DNA of 64,000 bases from VXNE01 sp963664635 (GCA_963664635.1 OY761542.1:2604001-2668000), one strand, 5' to 3'; shown: positions 43,851 through 52,366, numbered from the stretch's first letter. Notes: generated by a model not told the origin, from the letters alone. Program-made: numbers and translations.

Positions 43851-44459
43851 TCAGCTTGGCGGCAGCGCGGCCAGCGCCTGCAAACCGGCGCCGAGCGCCA
43901 CGACCATCGAAGCCGCGAAAGCGATGGAGATCAGACTGCTGACGCGGTCGGCGACGCGAGACAGGAGCAGGAAGACGACCAGGAAGAATGTCAAGAGGGT
44001 GGCGTACCGTACCTCGCTCAACCAGGGTAGCCCCGTCAGGAGGTCCACGTTCGTCCCGGGCTGCGGCGACAGCAGCTCTGCGCGTGTGATGGGCAGAGGT
44101 GGATTGGCGGCGACCCAGGCGGCCAATACCACGACGTAGCAGGCAAATGCCCACAGGCCGCCTCCGAGTGCCCGGGCGATGGCGCGAACGTCCGTGGGTC
44201 CGTTGAGCCAGCGCAGCGTCAAACCGCAGCAGAGGCCGAAAGCGATGGTCACGCCGGCCGCCACGCCCATCAGGCTGGCCGCGGTGACGTAGGCCGAGAG
44301 CTTCGCCGGCGCTTGCAGGATCGCGGGCGACAACTCGGCCAGCAGGTGTTCGACGCAGACTGCGGTAAAGACCGCATAGCCCGCAACACAGACGAGGGCG
44401 GGGGTGAGCGGCGAGCGCGCGATCCGGCGCGAGTAAGGTGTGGCCACGTCTGCGTTCAC
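43851..44459 (-). CDS. Polytopic membrane protein, possibly Yip1-like
   Basis: Product of 202 residues with about five membrane helices and no recognisable catalytic motif. The GTG start overlaps the stop of the SpoIIM-like gene (GTGA), giving strict coupling. The arrangement of helices and the C-terminal helical pair (LTFFLVVFLLLSRVADRVS) resemble Yip1-domain membrane proteins, with low certainty. In the cluster context it could be an immunity or export helper for the peptide gene (inference). Confidence 0.7.
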   Translation of the reverse strand: MNADVATPYSRRIARSPLTPALVCVAGYAVFTAVCVEHLLAELSPAILQAPAKLSAYVTAASLMGVAAGVTIAFGLCCGLTLRWLNGPTDVRAIARALGGGLWAFACYVVVLAAWVAANPPLPITRAELLSPQPGTNVDLLTGLPWLSEVRYATLLTFFLVVFLLLSRVADRVSSLISIAFAASMVVALGAGLQALAALPPS

Positions 44460-45034
44460 GAGCCGATCCCCGCTTGGGCGATCGCTACGGTGACGTAGAC
44501 CTCGATGGCGGCGGCGATGGCGATGCAGACGATGCCGCCGGCGGCCGGGCGCAGGACGCCTGCCAGGGGCGCGCCGCCGAAGGTGCCGCGGAACCATGCC
44601 GACAGCAATGCGGGACCTCGCAGCCCGATCGCGCCGGCGAGCAGGAACGCGCCGATTTCCGGGATCAGATGGGGGAGCGTCAACAACGCGAGACGCTCCA
44701 GAGGCATGCCCGCGCCGAGCGCGAGGCCGGCGATCTGTCCCAGGGCGACGCCGTTGAAGGCGAGCAGGGCCACGGTGGTCAATCCGCAGGAGATGAGCCC
44801 GCACAGCAGCCAGAGGTAGACCGCCAGGTTGCGGCCGAAAATGCCGATGCAAAGCCGAGCCGGTGGAATGTCCTGCCGGCGGGCCTCGGCGAAGCCCTCA
44901 AGACGTTCGCCCGGCGCCTCCGCGGCGACCAGCGTGCTCATGGGTTGTGCGGCGGTCGCGACTCCGGCGACCGCTCCAGCAACCCAGATCGACGTGGCCG
45001 CCACCAGGCCCCGCGTCCACCGCTTCGACTCCAT
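44456..45034 (-). CDS. SpoIIM/DUF95 family membrane protein
   Basis: Membrane protein of 192 residues with about five helices. The pattern CIGIFGRNLAVYLWLLCGLI, then LAFNGVALGQIAGLALG and PHLIPEIGAFLLAGAIGLR, is the stage II sporulation protein M (DUF95) signature. Members in non-spore-formers are best known from circular bacteriocin clusters such as enterocin AS-48, where a DUF95 protein is needed for maturation or immunity. Here it sits between an M48 protease and a MacAB-type exporter. GGAG lies ten bases before ATG 45034, just inside the left edge of a MITE-like element. Confidence 0.82.
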   Translation of the reverse strand: MESKRWTRGLVAATSIWVAGAVAGVATAAQPMSTLVAAEAPGERLEGFAEARRQDIPPARLCIGIFGRNLAVYLWLLCGLISCGLTTVALLAFNGVALGQIAGLALGAGMPLERLALLTLPHLIPEIGAFLLAGAIGLRGPALLSAWFRGTFGGAPLAGVLRPAAGGIVCIAIAAAIEVYVTVAIAQAGIGS

Positions 45035-45063
45035 TCGCGTGATACTCCGTCCGTCGTTTCGGG

Positions 45064-45332
45064 TTAGCCCGGATTTCTCGCCAAGGGCCGCGATGATCGG
45101 CGAGGATTTTGGTCTCGTGCGCGTGCTCGCGACCGGAGGCGTAGGCGCGTCGCCTGCGACGCGGGTGTTCTACGGTGGAGGGAGCATGTGCGCGCACGGG
45201 ACCAAAAGACCGCCGAGGGCGCGGCCAGCGCAGTCCGTTCGCGCGTCACGACCCCTGACAACCCGAGAAACCTGATGAGATCCAACGACTTTTGATTCAT
45301 GTGCAAGCGACTTGGTGAGAATTCCGGGCTAG
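45064..45332. mobile_element. MITE-like element 1 (269 bp)
   Basis: Bounded by 22-bp terminal inverted repeats: TTAGCCCGGATTTCTCGCCAAG at 45064-45085 and its reverse complement with three mismatches at 45311-45332. Both ends are followed by TA at the outside of GCCCGG, consistent with a TA target duplication. The interior has no transposase frame and contains a GCGTCGC palindrome. The same termini bound the 144-bp element at 62138-62281, proving a dispersed family. It lies between the M48 protease and SpoIIM-like genes. Confidence 0.72.
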
Positions 45333-46471
45333 GCGGACGCCTGCGTGGGCGTGAGCTTCCGCAGTGCGTCGATCCGTTCGTTGGCCGTCGGGTGGGTCAG
45401 GCTCTTCTTGTCGCGCGATACGTTCCGGAGTTCGCACAGGCGGCCCAGGGCGTCGATCATCTGTTCGGGATCGTCGAGGAGTTCTGCCGCCAGGCGGTCC
45501 GCGCCGTACTCGAGTCGGCGGCTTACCAGCCCTGGCAGGACGAGGTAGGCCAAGGGCGCGAAGAACCCTACGTAGGCCATTGCGAGTAGGGGGCCCATCG
45601 AGGTGGAGTGATCCAGATTCGGGTTGACGAAATGGACGAGGACCGTCGCGTAGCAGGTGCCCCCGACCGTTACGGCCGCCAGCAGCTTGAGTACGTCGCG
45701 TCGGATTACGTGGGCGACTTCGTGCGCCAGGACCGCTTTGAGTTGTGCGGTTTTCATCCCCGTGACCAACCCGCCTCCGACGAGCACGAGATGGCCGAAC
45801 ATGCCCCCCGTTGCGTAGGCGTTCTTTTCCTGGCCTTCGTGTATCCGCACCCGGAAGCGGGGCACGCGTCTGTCGTCCGCCAGACCGGCCAACCATGGGT
45901 CGAGTTCGGCGTGGGGCGTGTCGCGGAGCTTCCGTGACCTCCACCACAGCAGCCACGGCGATAGCCACGTCTCGTACAGCGGCACCAGGCAGGCGGCCAG
46001 CGGCACGAGCAGGAAAGCGAACGCCGTGCCGCCCAGGGGCAGCGCGGCGAAGAGGATGGCCCCCAAGCCGGCGAACCCCACGGCGCCCCAGCCGATCGCG
46101 GCCGCTTCCATCCGCCACGTCCTGTCGTGTCTTTCCGGCGCCCGGGACGCCCAGAGGCAGGCCCGGCGCCCGAGCTCCAGGATGATCACGCGGGCGTGCA
46201 GGTACGCGAGGAGTACGAGAGCTCCGCCAACCACGGGGAGCGGGTACGTGTCCGGCTCCCCGAAGAGCGCCCCGAGTGCGGGTAACGACCACGTCGCCAA
46301 GCCTGCCGAAACGGCTGCTGCGAAGGTCCACCCGGCGGCCATGGTCGTGTGGCGGACCCGGGCGGGCTCCTCGTCGTCAGGTGGCCTGCGGTGCGCGAGC
46401 CACAGGACGAGGGCGGCCATGGTGCCGACGACCAAGGTGATCGGGAAGAGCATCTGCAGATCGGGTTGCAT
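45329..46471 (-). CDS. M48-family zinc metalloprotease, membrane-bound
   Basis: HtpX/STE24-like protease of 380 residues with four or more N-terminal helices and two more after the active site. The zinc motif HEVAH is near residue 253 and the third ligand is in RRLEYGADRLAAEL, both intact. GMFGHLVLVGGGL precedes the motif as usual. ATG 46471 is used; the frame is open to 46546 and neither start has a good ribosome site. The TAG stop lies inside the inverted repeat of the MITE-like element. Located between the peptide gene and the SpoIIM-like gene, it is a candidate peptide-processing enzyme. Confidence 0.86.
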   Translation of the reverse strand: MQPDLQMLFPITLVVGTMAALVLWLAHRRPPDDEEPARVRHTTMAAGWTFAAAVSAGLATWSLPALGALFGEPDTYPLPVVGGALVLLAYLHARVIILELGRRACLWASRAPERHDRTWRMEAAAIGWGAVGFAGLGAILFAALPLGGTAFAFLLVPLAACLVPLYETWLSPWLLWWRSRKLRDTPHAELDPWLAGLADDRRVPRFRVRIHEGQEKNAYATGGMFGHLVLVGGGLVTGMKTAQLKAVLAHEVAHVIRRDVLKLLAAVTVGGTCYATVLVHFVNPNLDHSTSMGPLLAMAYVGFFAPLAYLVLPGLVSRRLEYGADRLAAELLDDPEQMIDALGRLCELRNVSRDKKSLTHPTANERIDALRKLTPTQASA

Positions 46472-46624
46472 GATCAGGGACGGAAGGCGACGTGGGATGC
46501 CATCTGAAAATTCCCGCCGCCGTCCACACACCGGAGGCGGCGCCATGTGGGACGCAGCGTCGCGGTGGCCGGGACGGCGGCGGGGGTCAACATGCCGGGA
46601 AGCCCGTCATGCTTGCGGACGGCC

Positions 46625-46912
46625 CTACCAGGCGCCGAGCCCGCCTCCGATGACGGTGCCGACGGGCCCGACGGCGGATCCGGCCAGCCCGCCGGCCGCA
46701 GCGCCGGCACCTTGCATGAACGCCATCGCCATGTCGTAGACGACGCCGCCGGCATCCATCCCCGTGTACCGCCATCCGTAGTGGACGACGGCCCAGCCGC
46801 CGTCCGCGACGGGGAGGGGAGCGGTCGCGTCCACTTCCGGCGCCATGGCCAGTGCGGAAACCGTCAGGCCGCAGGCGGCGACGAGCGTCGTCAGCTTCTT
46901 CAACTTCTTCAT
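46625..46912 (-). CDS. Small secreted Gly/Ala-rich peptide, candidate bacteriocin-like precursor
   Basis: Product of 95 residues from ATG 46912, with a strong AAGGAG eight bases upstream. The N-terminus is a textbook Sec signal (KKLKK then a hydrophobic core, cleavage near ALAMA or PEVDAT). The mature part of about 65 residues carries two aromatics-rich segments (GGWAVVHYGWRY) and a C-terminal GAGAAAGGLAGSAVGPVG tract with repeated small-residue spacing, ending GGGLGAW. Such GxxxG-rich tails are typical of class II bacteriocins and colicin V-like microcins. No homologue is recognised. It is the first gene of the seven-gene set that runs down to 40604. Confidence 0.72.
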   Translation of the reverse strand: MKKLKKLTTLVAACGLTVSALAMAPEVDATAPLPVADGGWAVVHYGWRYTGMDAGGVVYDMAMAFMQGAGAAAGGLAGSAVGPVGTVIGGGLGAW

Positions 46913-47043
46913 TTCTTCTCTCCTTGAAATCAATGGAAGTTGAGGACGGACTTTACGCCCGTGCCGTTTTGCCAAGAATGGTCGATCGCCCGGCGGGACG
47001 TGGGAAATCGCACTTCCTCGCTGGTGGATATCTCCTACACGGG

Positions 47044-48132
47044 TTATCCGGCGGGCGTCACCCGCACCACCCGCCCGGCCGCCGAGTCCGTCAGCACGTA
47101 CAGACTCCCGTCCGTCCCCGTGCGCACGTCCCGCAACCGCTCCCCGATCTCCTCGAACATGCGGTGCCGCCCGATGACCTCGCCGTTCTCGAGATCCACC
47201 CGCTCGACGTAGTTGAACACCAGCGACGTGACGAACAGGTCCCCGCGCCACTCCGGGAAGGCGTCGCCGTCGTACCAGGTCATCCCGGAGGCCGCGATGG
47301 ATGGCGTCCAGTCGATGACCGGCGGCGTCATGCCAGGGTACTCGCGGAACGGCGAGATGCGGGCGCCGGTGTAATCGATGCCGAGGGTCACGATGGGCCA
47401 GCCGTAGTTGCTGCCGGGCGTGAGGACGTTGAGTTCGTCGCCGCCCTGCGCGCCGTGCTCGTGGAGGAAGACGGTCCCGCTCGCCGCGTCGTAGGAGATG
47501 CCCTGCGGGTTGCGGTGGCCGTAGGTCCAGATCTCGTCGCGGGCGGCGGCGTTGTGGACGAAGGGGTTGTCTGCGGGCACGGACCCGTCGTCGTTCAGGC
47601 GGACGACCTTGCCGAGCAGGCTGCCGAGCCGCTGGGACGCCTCGCGATACACGAATCCGTCCCCGGTGGTCAGCAGGAGCGTGCCGTCCGGCAGGAACAG
47701 CATGCGCCCGCCGTAGTGAACGGGCGTGTCCTTCGTCGGTTCGACGGTGAAGACGGTCTCCACGTCCGTGAGCGCGGCGCCGTCGAAACGCCCACGCACG
47801 ACCCGCGTCGCGTTCGCCTCCGGCGTGCCGTGCGCGAAACTCAGGTAGAGGAGCCGGTTCTCCTCGAACTTCGGGTGCGGGAGCACGTCGAACATGCCGC
47901 CCTGGCTGCGCGCGTACGCGGGAGGAACGCCCGCGACGGGCCGCGGGTCCAGGATGCCCTCGCGGATGACGTGCAGGTCCCCGTCGCGCTCCGTCACGAG
48001 CAGGTCACCGTCGGGGAGGAAGGCGATGCACCAGGGCCACGTCAGGTTCTCGGCCACCGTTTCCAGCCGGTAGTCGACGGCGCCGGACTGCAGTGCGGCC
48101 AGTAGCGCGAGCCATCCGAGGGCTGCCCGCAT
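47044..48132 (-). CDS. PQQ-dependent sugar dehydrogenase (YliI/Asd-like)
   Basis: Soluble periplasmic beta-propeller dehydrogenase of 362 residues. After a Sec signal (AALGWLALLAALQSGA) come ENLTWPWCIAFLPDGDLLVTE, RLLYLSF, HYGGRMLFLPDGTLLLTTGD, the PQQ-site region YGHRNPQGI and HEHGAQGGDELNVL, all features of the aldose sugar dehydrogenase family. GGGAGA precedes ATG 48132. It would oxidise aldoses to lactones, passing electrons to the respiratory chain. It is divergent from the small membrane protein at 48175. Confidence 0.92.
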   Translation of the reverse strand: MRAALGWLALLAALQSGAVDYRLETVAENLTWPWCIAFLPDGDLLVTERDGDLHVIREGILDPRPVAGVPPAYARSQGGMFDVLPHPKFEENRLLYLSFAHGTPEANATRVVRGRFDGAALTDVETVFTVEPTKDTPVHYGGRMLFLPDGTLLLTTGDGFVYREASQRLGSLLGKVVRLNDDGSVPADNPFVHNAAARDEIWTYGHRNPQGISYDAASGTVFLHEHGAQGGDELNVLTPGSNYGWPIVTLGIDYTGARISPFREYPGMTPPVIDWTPSIAASGMTWYDGDAFPEWRGDLFVTSLVFNYVERVDLENGEVIGRHRMFEEIGERLRDVRTGTDGSLYVLTDSAAGRVVRVTPAG

Positions 48133-48174
48133 GGGGTTCTCCCGAGGGCCAAAAACCGTCATCATGGTACCGGG

Positions 48175-48642
48175 ATGCGCGCAATTCGTCAGATCGCCGG
48201 TTTCGTCGTCGCGGTCGCGGTGACGGCCGTCGGATCGGCCTTCCTGTCCAGTCACTTCGTCCTGCGCGCCCTGGAGAGCCTGGGTGTCGATGTCCCGATC
48301 TCGGACCGGTTCGCGATGTATGGGCACGACATTCTCGGCATGGGCCCCCTTGTCGGGGCGGTGGCGGGAGTGGGGTTCCTCGTCGGGTTCCCGGTCGCCG
48401 CACTGATCGTCCGCTTTCTGCCCATGCTGCGCACCGTTGGCTACGTGCTGGCCGGGGCGGCGGCGATGGCGGTGGCGCTCGCCCTGATGGAGGCGGTCCT
48501 CGGCATGATGCCGTTGGCCGGGGCGCGGACTTCGGGCGGCCTGATCGCGCAAGCCCTGGCGGGCGCCTGCGGCGGCTATGCCTTTTCCCAGGTAACGCGG
48601 CGCCGCGGACGTGCCGGGGGACGCCCTGGTGGAGGCGGCTGA
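48175..48642 (+). CDS. Hypothetical four-helix membrane protein
   Basis: Product of 155 residues with four hydrophobic segments (about 8-28, 58-80, 86-108 and 120-140) and no recognised domain. The stop overlaps the start of the MFS gene, so the two are likely co-expressed. It begins 42 bp from the divergent PQQ-dehydrogenase start, so the two promoters must lie close together. Confidence 0.72.
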   Translation: MRAIRQIAGFVVAVAVTAVGSAFLSSHFVLRALESLGVDVPISDRFAMYGHDILGMGPLVGAVAGVGFLVGFPVAALIVRFLPMLRTVGYVLAGAAAMAVALALMEAVLGMMPLAGARTSGGLIAQALAGACGGYAFSQVTRRRGRAGGRPGGGG

Positions 48643-49921
48643 GCGGGAGACCGTAGAGCGGCATCTCAACAGGAACGTCGCCGGACAGCTCCTGCACGGC
48701 ATGTTCGGCCAGACGGGCTTCCGGCTGGTGCAGGCGCCCACGTTCTTCCCGGCCTTCCTGTTCGAGTTGTCGGGCTCCGATCTGGTCGTCGGGGCCGCCC
48801 GCTCCCTGCAGGGACTTGGCACGGTGGTCTCGCCGGTGATAGGCGCGTCGCTGATCGGCCATCGGTCCCGCATCGTCGTCACCTCGATGGTCACGAGCAC
48901 CCTGATGCGCCTGCAGGTGCTTGGCCTCGCGCTGGCCGCGTTCTTCCTGGGCGCGGGGGCCACGGTCGTTGCGTTCCTTGCCTTCATCACGCTGCTCGGC
49001 TTCTTCCAGGGCATGTCGCAGGTGGTGGTGAACTCGCTGCGGGCCCGGGTCATCCCGGTGCGGCGCCGCGGCATCGTGACCGGCGCGCGCCACTTCCTCG
49101 CGGGCTTGACGTCGGCCGCCGTGTCCTACGTTGCGGGGGCGTACCTGATCGAGAACGACGTGCTCGGAAATGGCTACGCGTCGGTGTTCCTGCTGGCCTT
49201 CGTGCTCGGGTCGCTGGGTCTCGTGGGCGTCGCCATCACGAAAGAGCCGGCGTCGACCGCGCTCCGCCCGCGCGAGTCGCCGCTGGCGGCGCTGCGGGGC
49301 ATCGCGCCCCTGCTCCGGGAGGACCGGGCGTTCGCACGGTTCTTCGTGGCCCGCGCGCTCGGGTCCTGCGGCCGGATGGCCCTGCCGTTCTACATCGTGT
49401 TCGCCGCGACGCGGATGGAGGTCACCGGCGCCGTGCTCGGTCTCGTCACGACGGTGTGGATGCTCACGTCCAGTACGGCGACCCTGGCCTGGGGCGCGCT
49501 GGGCGACCGCCACGGCCATCGCGTCGTGCTGATCGCCAACCTGGCGCTGTGGACGGCCGCCAACGCGTACATTCCGTTCGTCGATTCGGTTCCCGAACTG
49601 GTGGTCTTCTTCGTCGTGCTCGGCATCCCGTCGGGCGGCTTCAACCAGGCGGCGCAGAACATGGTGCTCGAGTTCGGCCGCGTGCACGACATTCCCCTGC
49701 GCGTCGCGGCTTCCGGGACGGCCGTCAACGTCGTGGCCGCCGCGGGACCGTTCGTGGGCGGGGTGCTGGTGGCGGTGTGGTCGTACCCCGCGCTGTTCGG
49801 GGTAACGGTCGCCCTCCAGCTTTTGGCGCTCGTGATCGTGATCGCGTGGACGCCGGAGCCGCGCTTCGCCGATATCGGCGCGGCGCCCCGCGCCGATCGC
49901 GGGGAGACCGGAGAGGGCTGA
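48629..49921 (+). CDS. MFS transporter
   Basis: Major facilitator transporter of 430 residues with 12 helices. Recognisable features are GQTGFRLVQAPTFFPAFLF in helix 1 and a central GDRHGHRVVLI motif A equivalent at the start of the second half. GTG 48629 has GGGGGA at seven bases; GTG 48611 is in frame and possible. It overlaps the preceding membrane-protein gene by 14 bases. The substrate cannot be predicted. Confidence 0.82.
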   Translation: MEAAERETVERHLNRNVAGQLLHGMFGQTGFRLVQAPTFFPAFLFELSGSDLVVGAARSLQGLGTVVSPVIGASLIGHRSRIVVTSMVTSTLMRLQVLGLALAAFFLGAGATVVAFLAFITLLGFFQGMSQVVVNSLRARVIPVRRRGIVTGARHFLAGLTSAAVSYVAGAYLIENDVLGNGYASVFLLAFVLGSLGLVGVAITKEPASTALRPRESPLAALRGIAPLLREDRAFARFFVARALGSCGRMALPFYIVFAATRMEVTGAVLGLVTTVWMLTSSTATLAWGALGDRHGHRVVLIANLALWTAANAYIPFVDSVPELVVFFVVLGIPSGGFNQAAQNMVLEFGRVHDIPLRVAASGTAVNVVAAAGPFVGGVLVAVWSYPALFGVTVALQLLALVIVIAWTPEPRFADIGAAPRADRGETGEG

Positions 49922-49937
49922 CGGGGACGCCGCCGCG

Positions 49938-50585
49938 TCAGTCCGGCCAGTGGGCCGCCATCAGGCACACGTAGCTCGACAGTACGAGCTTGTTCCGGTC
50001 GCGGCCGAGCGTCGCGAACTTCTCCAGCAGTTCCGCCGGCACGCCGTGCTCGGAGGGCCTGCGCGTGTACTGCCAGTGGGCGACATCGGGGTATCCGGCC
50101 AGGTTGACGATCGCCAGCGGCGAGGTGGTCGCCGCGTCGCGGAACTGTCCGAGGACCCAGTGGCCCATGTGGTCGAGCGCCGGCCAGACGCCTTCGTAGG
50201 AAAGTCGGTTGAAGGTCAGCCAGTCCTCCGGCCGGATCCACCAGCGGCGCAATCCATAGACGGGCCGCCGGTCCTCGGGACGCGTCGGGCCCGTGGGGCG
50301 GTAGGCGGAGGCGAGGAGGGGGCGCGCCTCCTCGGACGCGATCCATTGCCGGGGCCCGTCCGCGCCGCCGGCCACAACGGGCTGTGCGGCCTGCCACGCA
50401 TCGAAGTCCTCGAAACCGGTGAAGCACACCACCTCCTCGGCGCGAGCGCCGATCAGGCCGTTGAGCACGCAGAGGGGGCGGTGGCCGGCCGCGCCGAGCT
50501 CCGGCCACAGCGTCTCCAGTGCCCAGGCCCGGTAGTTCGGGAAAGTTCCGGGCTGGAGCCGGACGCGGCGTTCCTCGTAGATCAT
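49938..50585 (-). CDS. NIPSNAP-like dimeric alpha/beta-barrel protein
   Basis: Product of 215 residues beginning IYEERRVRLQPGTFPNYRAW, the typical start of NIPSNAP-domain proteins, with a second half-domain reading VYGLRRWWIRPEDWLTFNR. GGAGGGGGA lies upstream of ATG 50585. Function unknown; relatives are small ferredoxin-like fold proteins without a catalytic site. It is the last chromosomal gene before the island. Confidence 0.65.
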   Translation of the reverse strand: MIYEERRVRLQPGTFPNYRAWALETLWPELGAAGHRPLCVLNGLIGARAEEVVCFTGFEDFDAWQAAQPVVAGGADGPRQWIASEEARPLLASAYRPTGPTRPEDRRPVYGLRRWWIRPEDWLTFNRLSYEGVWPALDHMGHWVLGQFRDAATTSPLAIVNLAGYPDVAHWQYTRRPSEHGVPAELLEKFATLGRDRNKLVLSSYVCLMAAHWPD

Positions 50586-50716
50586 GGGTGTCCCCCTCCG
50601 GTGTGTGAGGTGCATGCGTTGTGTGGCGCTGGATCGCGATAGGAGCTTGCGACGTACAAGCGTTTGAAGTAGGACGGTCTGCGTGCCCCTGCAACGGTAT
50701 GCGCCTCTCGTTTTCC

Positions 50717-50735
50717 GATAATATCGTTCATTATC
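50717..50735. promoter_or_regulatory. AT-rich inverted repeat upstream of the integrase
   Basis: GATAAT / ATTATC with a seven-base loop stands out in a 298-bp gene-free stretch between the NIPSNAP-like gene and the integrase. The local AT-richness suggests a promoter or operator for the integrase. No tRNA gene or obvious attachment repeat was seen in this gap. Confidence 0.4.
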
Positions 50736-50883
50736 AATCGGATAAGGTCGTTTTCGACGTGCAATAGGGTGCCATCCAGTGTCATTCGACGCCAACGGTT
50801 GACGCCCTGCATTGTGGGACGCGTTGTAAGCCAATAGCCGCCTGTGTAGAATGGGATTCCGCCCGGAATCCGATGCCCGTCCC

Positions 50884-52074
50884 ATGCCGAAGCTCAATCG
50901 CAACGCCCTGTCCGCCCAAATGGTACGCCACGCCGGTCCCGGCAGCTATGTGGACGGCAACGGCCTCATGCTGCGGGTCCGCGACAGCGGCTCCCGTTCC
51001 TGGGTGCAGCGCATCATGGTCCATGGACGGCGCATCGACATCGGCCTCGGCAACGCGGAGCTGGTGAGCCACGCCGACGCGCGGCGCATCGCGGCCGACA
51101 ACCGCGCCGTGGCCCGCACTGGCGGGGATCCGCGCCGTGCGCGGACCATCTCGTTCGCCGAGGCGGAACCGCGGGCGATGGCGGAGAAGGCGGAGACCTG
51201 GCGCGGCGGCGGCGCCGCGAAGTCGGCCCGCGACTGGCGCTCCACGATGGACGCCTACGTACTGCCGCAGTTGGGGACGATGCACGTGGGGGCGGTGGCG
51301 ACCAGCGACGTCAAGCGGGTGCTGCGCCCATTGGCGCTGGCGGGCAAGCACGCGACGGCGCGCATGGTGGCGGGCCGCATCGTGGCGGTGCTGGAGTGGG
51401 CGGAGGTGGAGAACCTGCGCGAGCCGGCCGGCAGCGGGCGGGTGATCGTGGAGACGGTGATGCGCTCGCTGCCGAAGGCCGGAGCGGTGCGGCACCACCC
51501 GGCGCTGCACTTCGCCGACGTGGCGGATGCGCTTGCCAGAGTGGACGCGCACCCGCGTATCGCGCGCTGGGTTCAGCTCGCGATCCGGTTCGCGGCGCTG
51601 ACGGCGGCGCGGCAGGCGGAGGTACGGCGGGCGACCTGGGAGGAGTTCGACTTCGAGTCCGCGGTGTGGACGGTGCCGGCGGCGCACATGAAGCGCCACC
51701 GGCCGCACCGGGTGCCGCTGTCGACGGGCGCCCTGGTCGTGCTGGCGGAACTGCGCGAGGCGTCCGACGGCGACGCGGTCGTGTTCCGCGGCCCGCACGG
51801 TCAGCAGCTCGGTGCGACCTCGGTGACGAACGCGCTGCGCAAGGCGGAGATCAATGCCACCGGGCACGGTTTCCGTTCGAGTTTCAAGGACTGGGCGCGC
51901 CACGAGGGTGTGGACGAGCTGCTGTCGGAGTTCGCGCTGGCGCACGTCGAGGGCTCGAAGACGGTGGCGGCCTACGCGCGCGACGATCTCCTCGAGAAGC
52001 GGCGCCCGGTGATGCAGGCGTGGTGCGACCTCATCCTGCGACGAGAGGATCGTCGCGGTCGCGCAAGCGGCTGA
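50884..52074 (+). CDS. Tyrosine-type site-specific integrase, P4 family
   Basis: Integrase of 396 residues. An N-terminal arm-binding domain (DUF4102-like, with GSYVDGNGLMLRV) is followed by a core domain and the catalytic fold. The catalytic residues are in TAARQAEV (Arg), HGFRSSFKDWA (His-x-x-Arg), LAHVEG (His) and VAAYARDDLL (Tyr), all present, and DLLEKRRPVMQAW follows as in P4-type enzymes. ATG 50884 is chosen; the frame is open to 50851. It marks the left end of the accessory island and should mediate its excision and insertion. Confidence 0.92.
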   Translation: MPKLNRNALSAQMVRHAGPGSYVDGNGLMLRVRDSGSRSWVQRIMVHGRRIDIGLGNAELVSHADARRIAADNRAVARTGGDPRRARTISFAEAEPRAMAEKAETWRGGGAAKSARDWRSTMDAYVLPQLGTMHVGAVATSDVKRVLRPLALAGKHATARMVAGRIVAVLEWAEVENLREPAGSGRVIVETVMRSLPKAGAVRHHPALHFADVADALARVDAHPRIARWVQLAIRFAALTAARQAEVRRATWEEFDFESAVWTVPAAHMKRHRPHRVPLSTGALVVLAELREASDGDAVVFRGPHGQQLGATSVTNALRKAEINATGHGFRSSFKDWARHEGVDELLSEFALAHVEGSKTVAAYARDDLLEKRRPVMQAWCDLILRREDRRGRASG

Positions 52075-52082
52075 ATCCTGGA

Positions 52083-52366
52083 ATGGACGTGGAACCCGAC
52101 GCCGATCCGCTGCTCGCCGCGTACCTGCGGAAGGTGCCGGGCATTTCTTGCGTGTTGCCGTCGCGCGGCTGCGTGAGCTGACGACCATGTCGCTGCCGCC
52201 GGCAGGGTCGACGTTCGTGACGTGGTGGACGGACCCGGAGGGTTGGTCCGCAAGTCCGGCGTCGCGTGCGTGTGAGGCGGCGGGCTGGCGGCTGGAGTCC
52301 GTGCAGGTGGCCGCAGAGCTGGTGCGGTTCATGCGGACAGGGGTGGACGAAGCATCCACGGCTTGA
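52083..52366 (+). pseudogene. Small protein gene broken by a one-base frameshift
   Basis: From ATG 52083 the frame gives DVEPDADPLLAAYLRKVPG and then soon stops. One base later the next frame continues HFLRVAVARLRELTTMS and on to a stop at 52366, with regular codon use across both parts. Inserting one base near 52141 would give a single protein of about 94 residues. The family is not recognised. It follows the integrase by eight bases. An assembly error is the alternative. Confidence 0.45.

Noticed and set aside
50586..50883. tRNA gene as the integration target
   Set aside because: No cloverleaf or T-loop sequence could be found on either strand.
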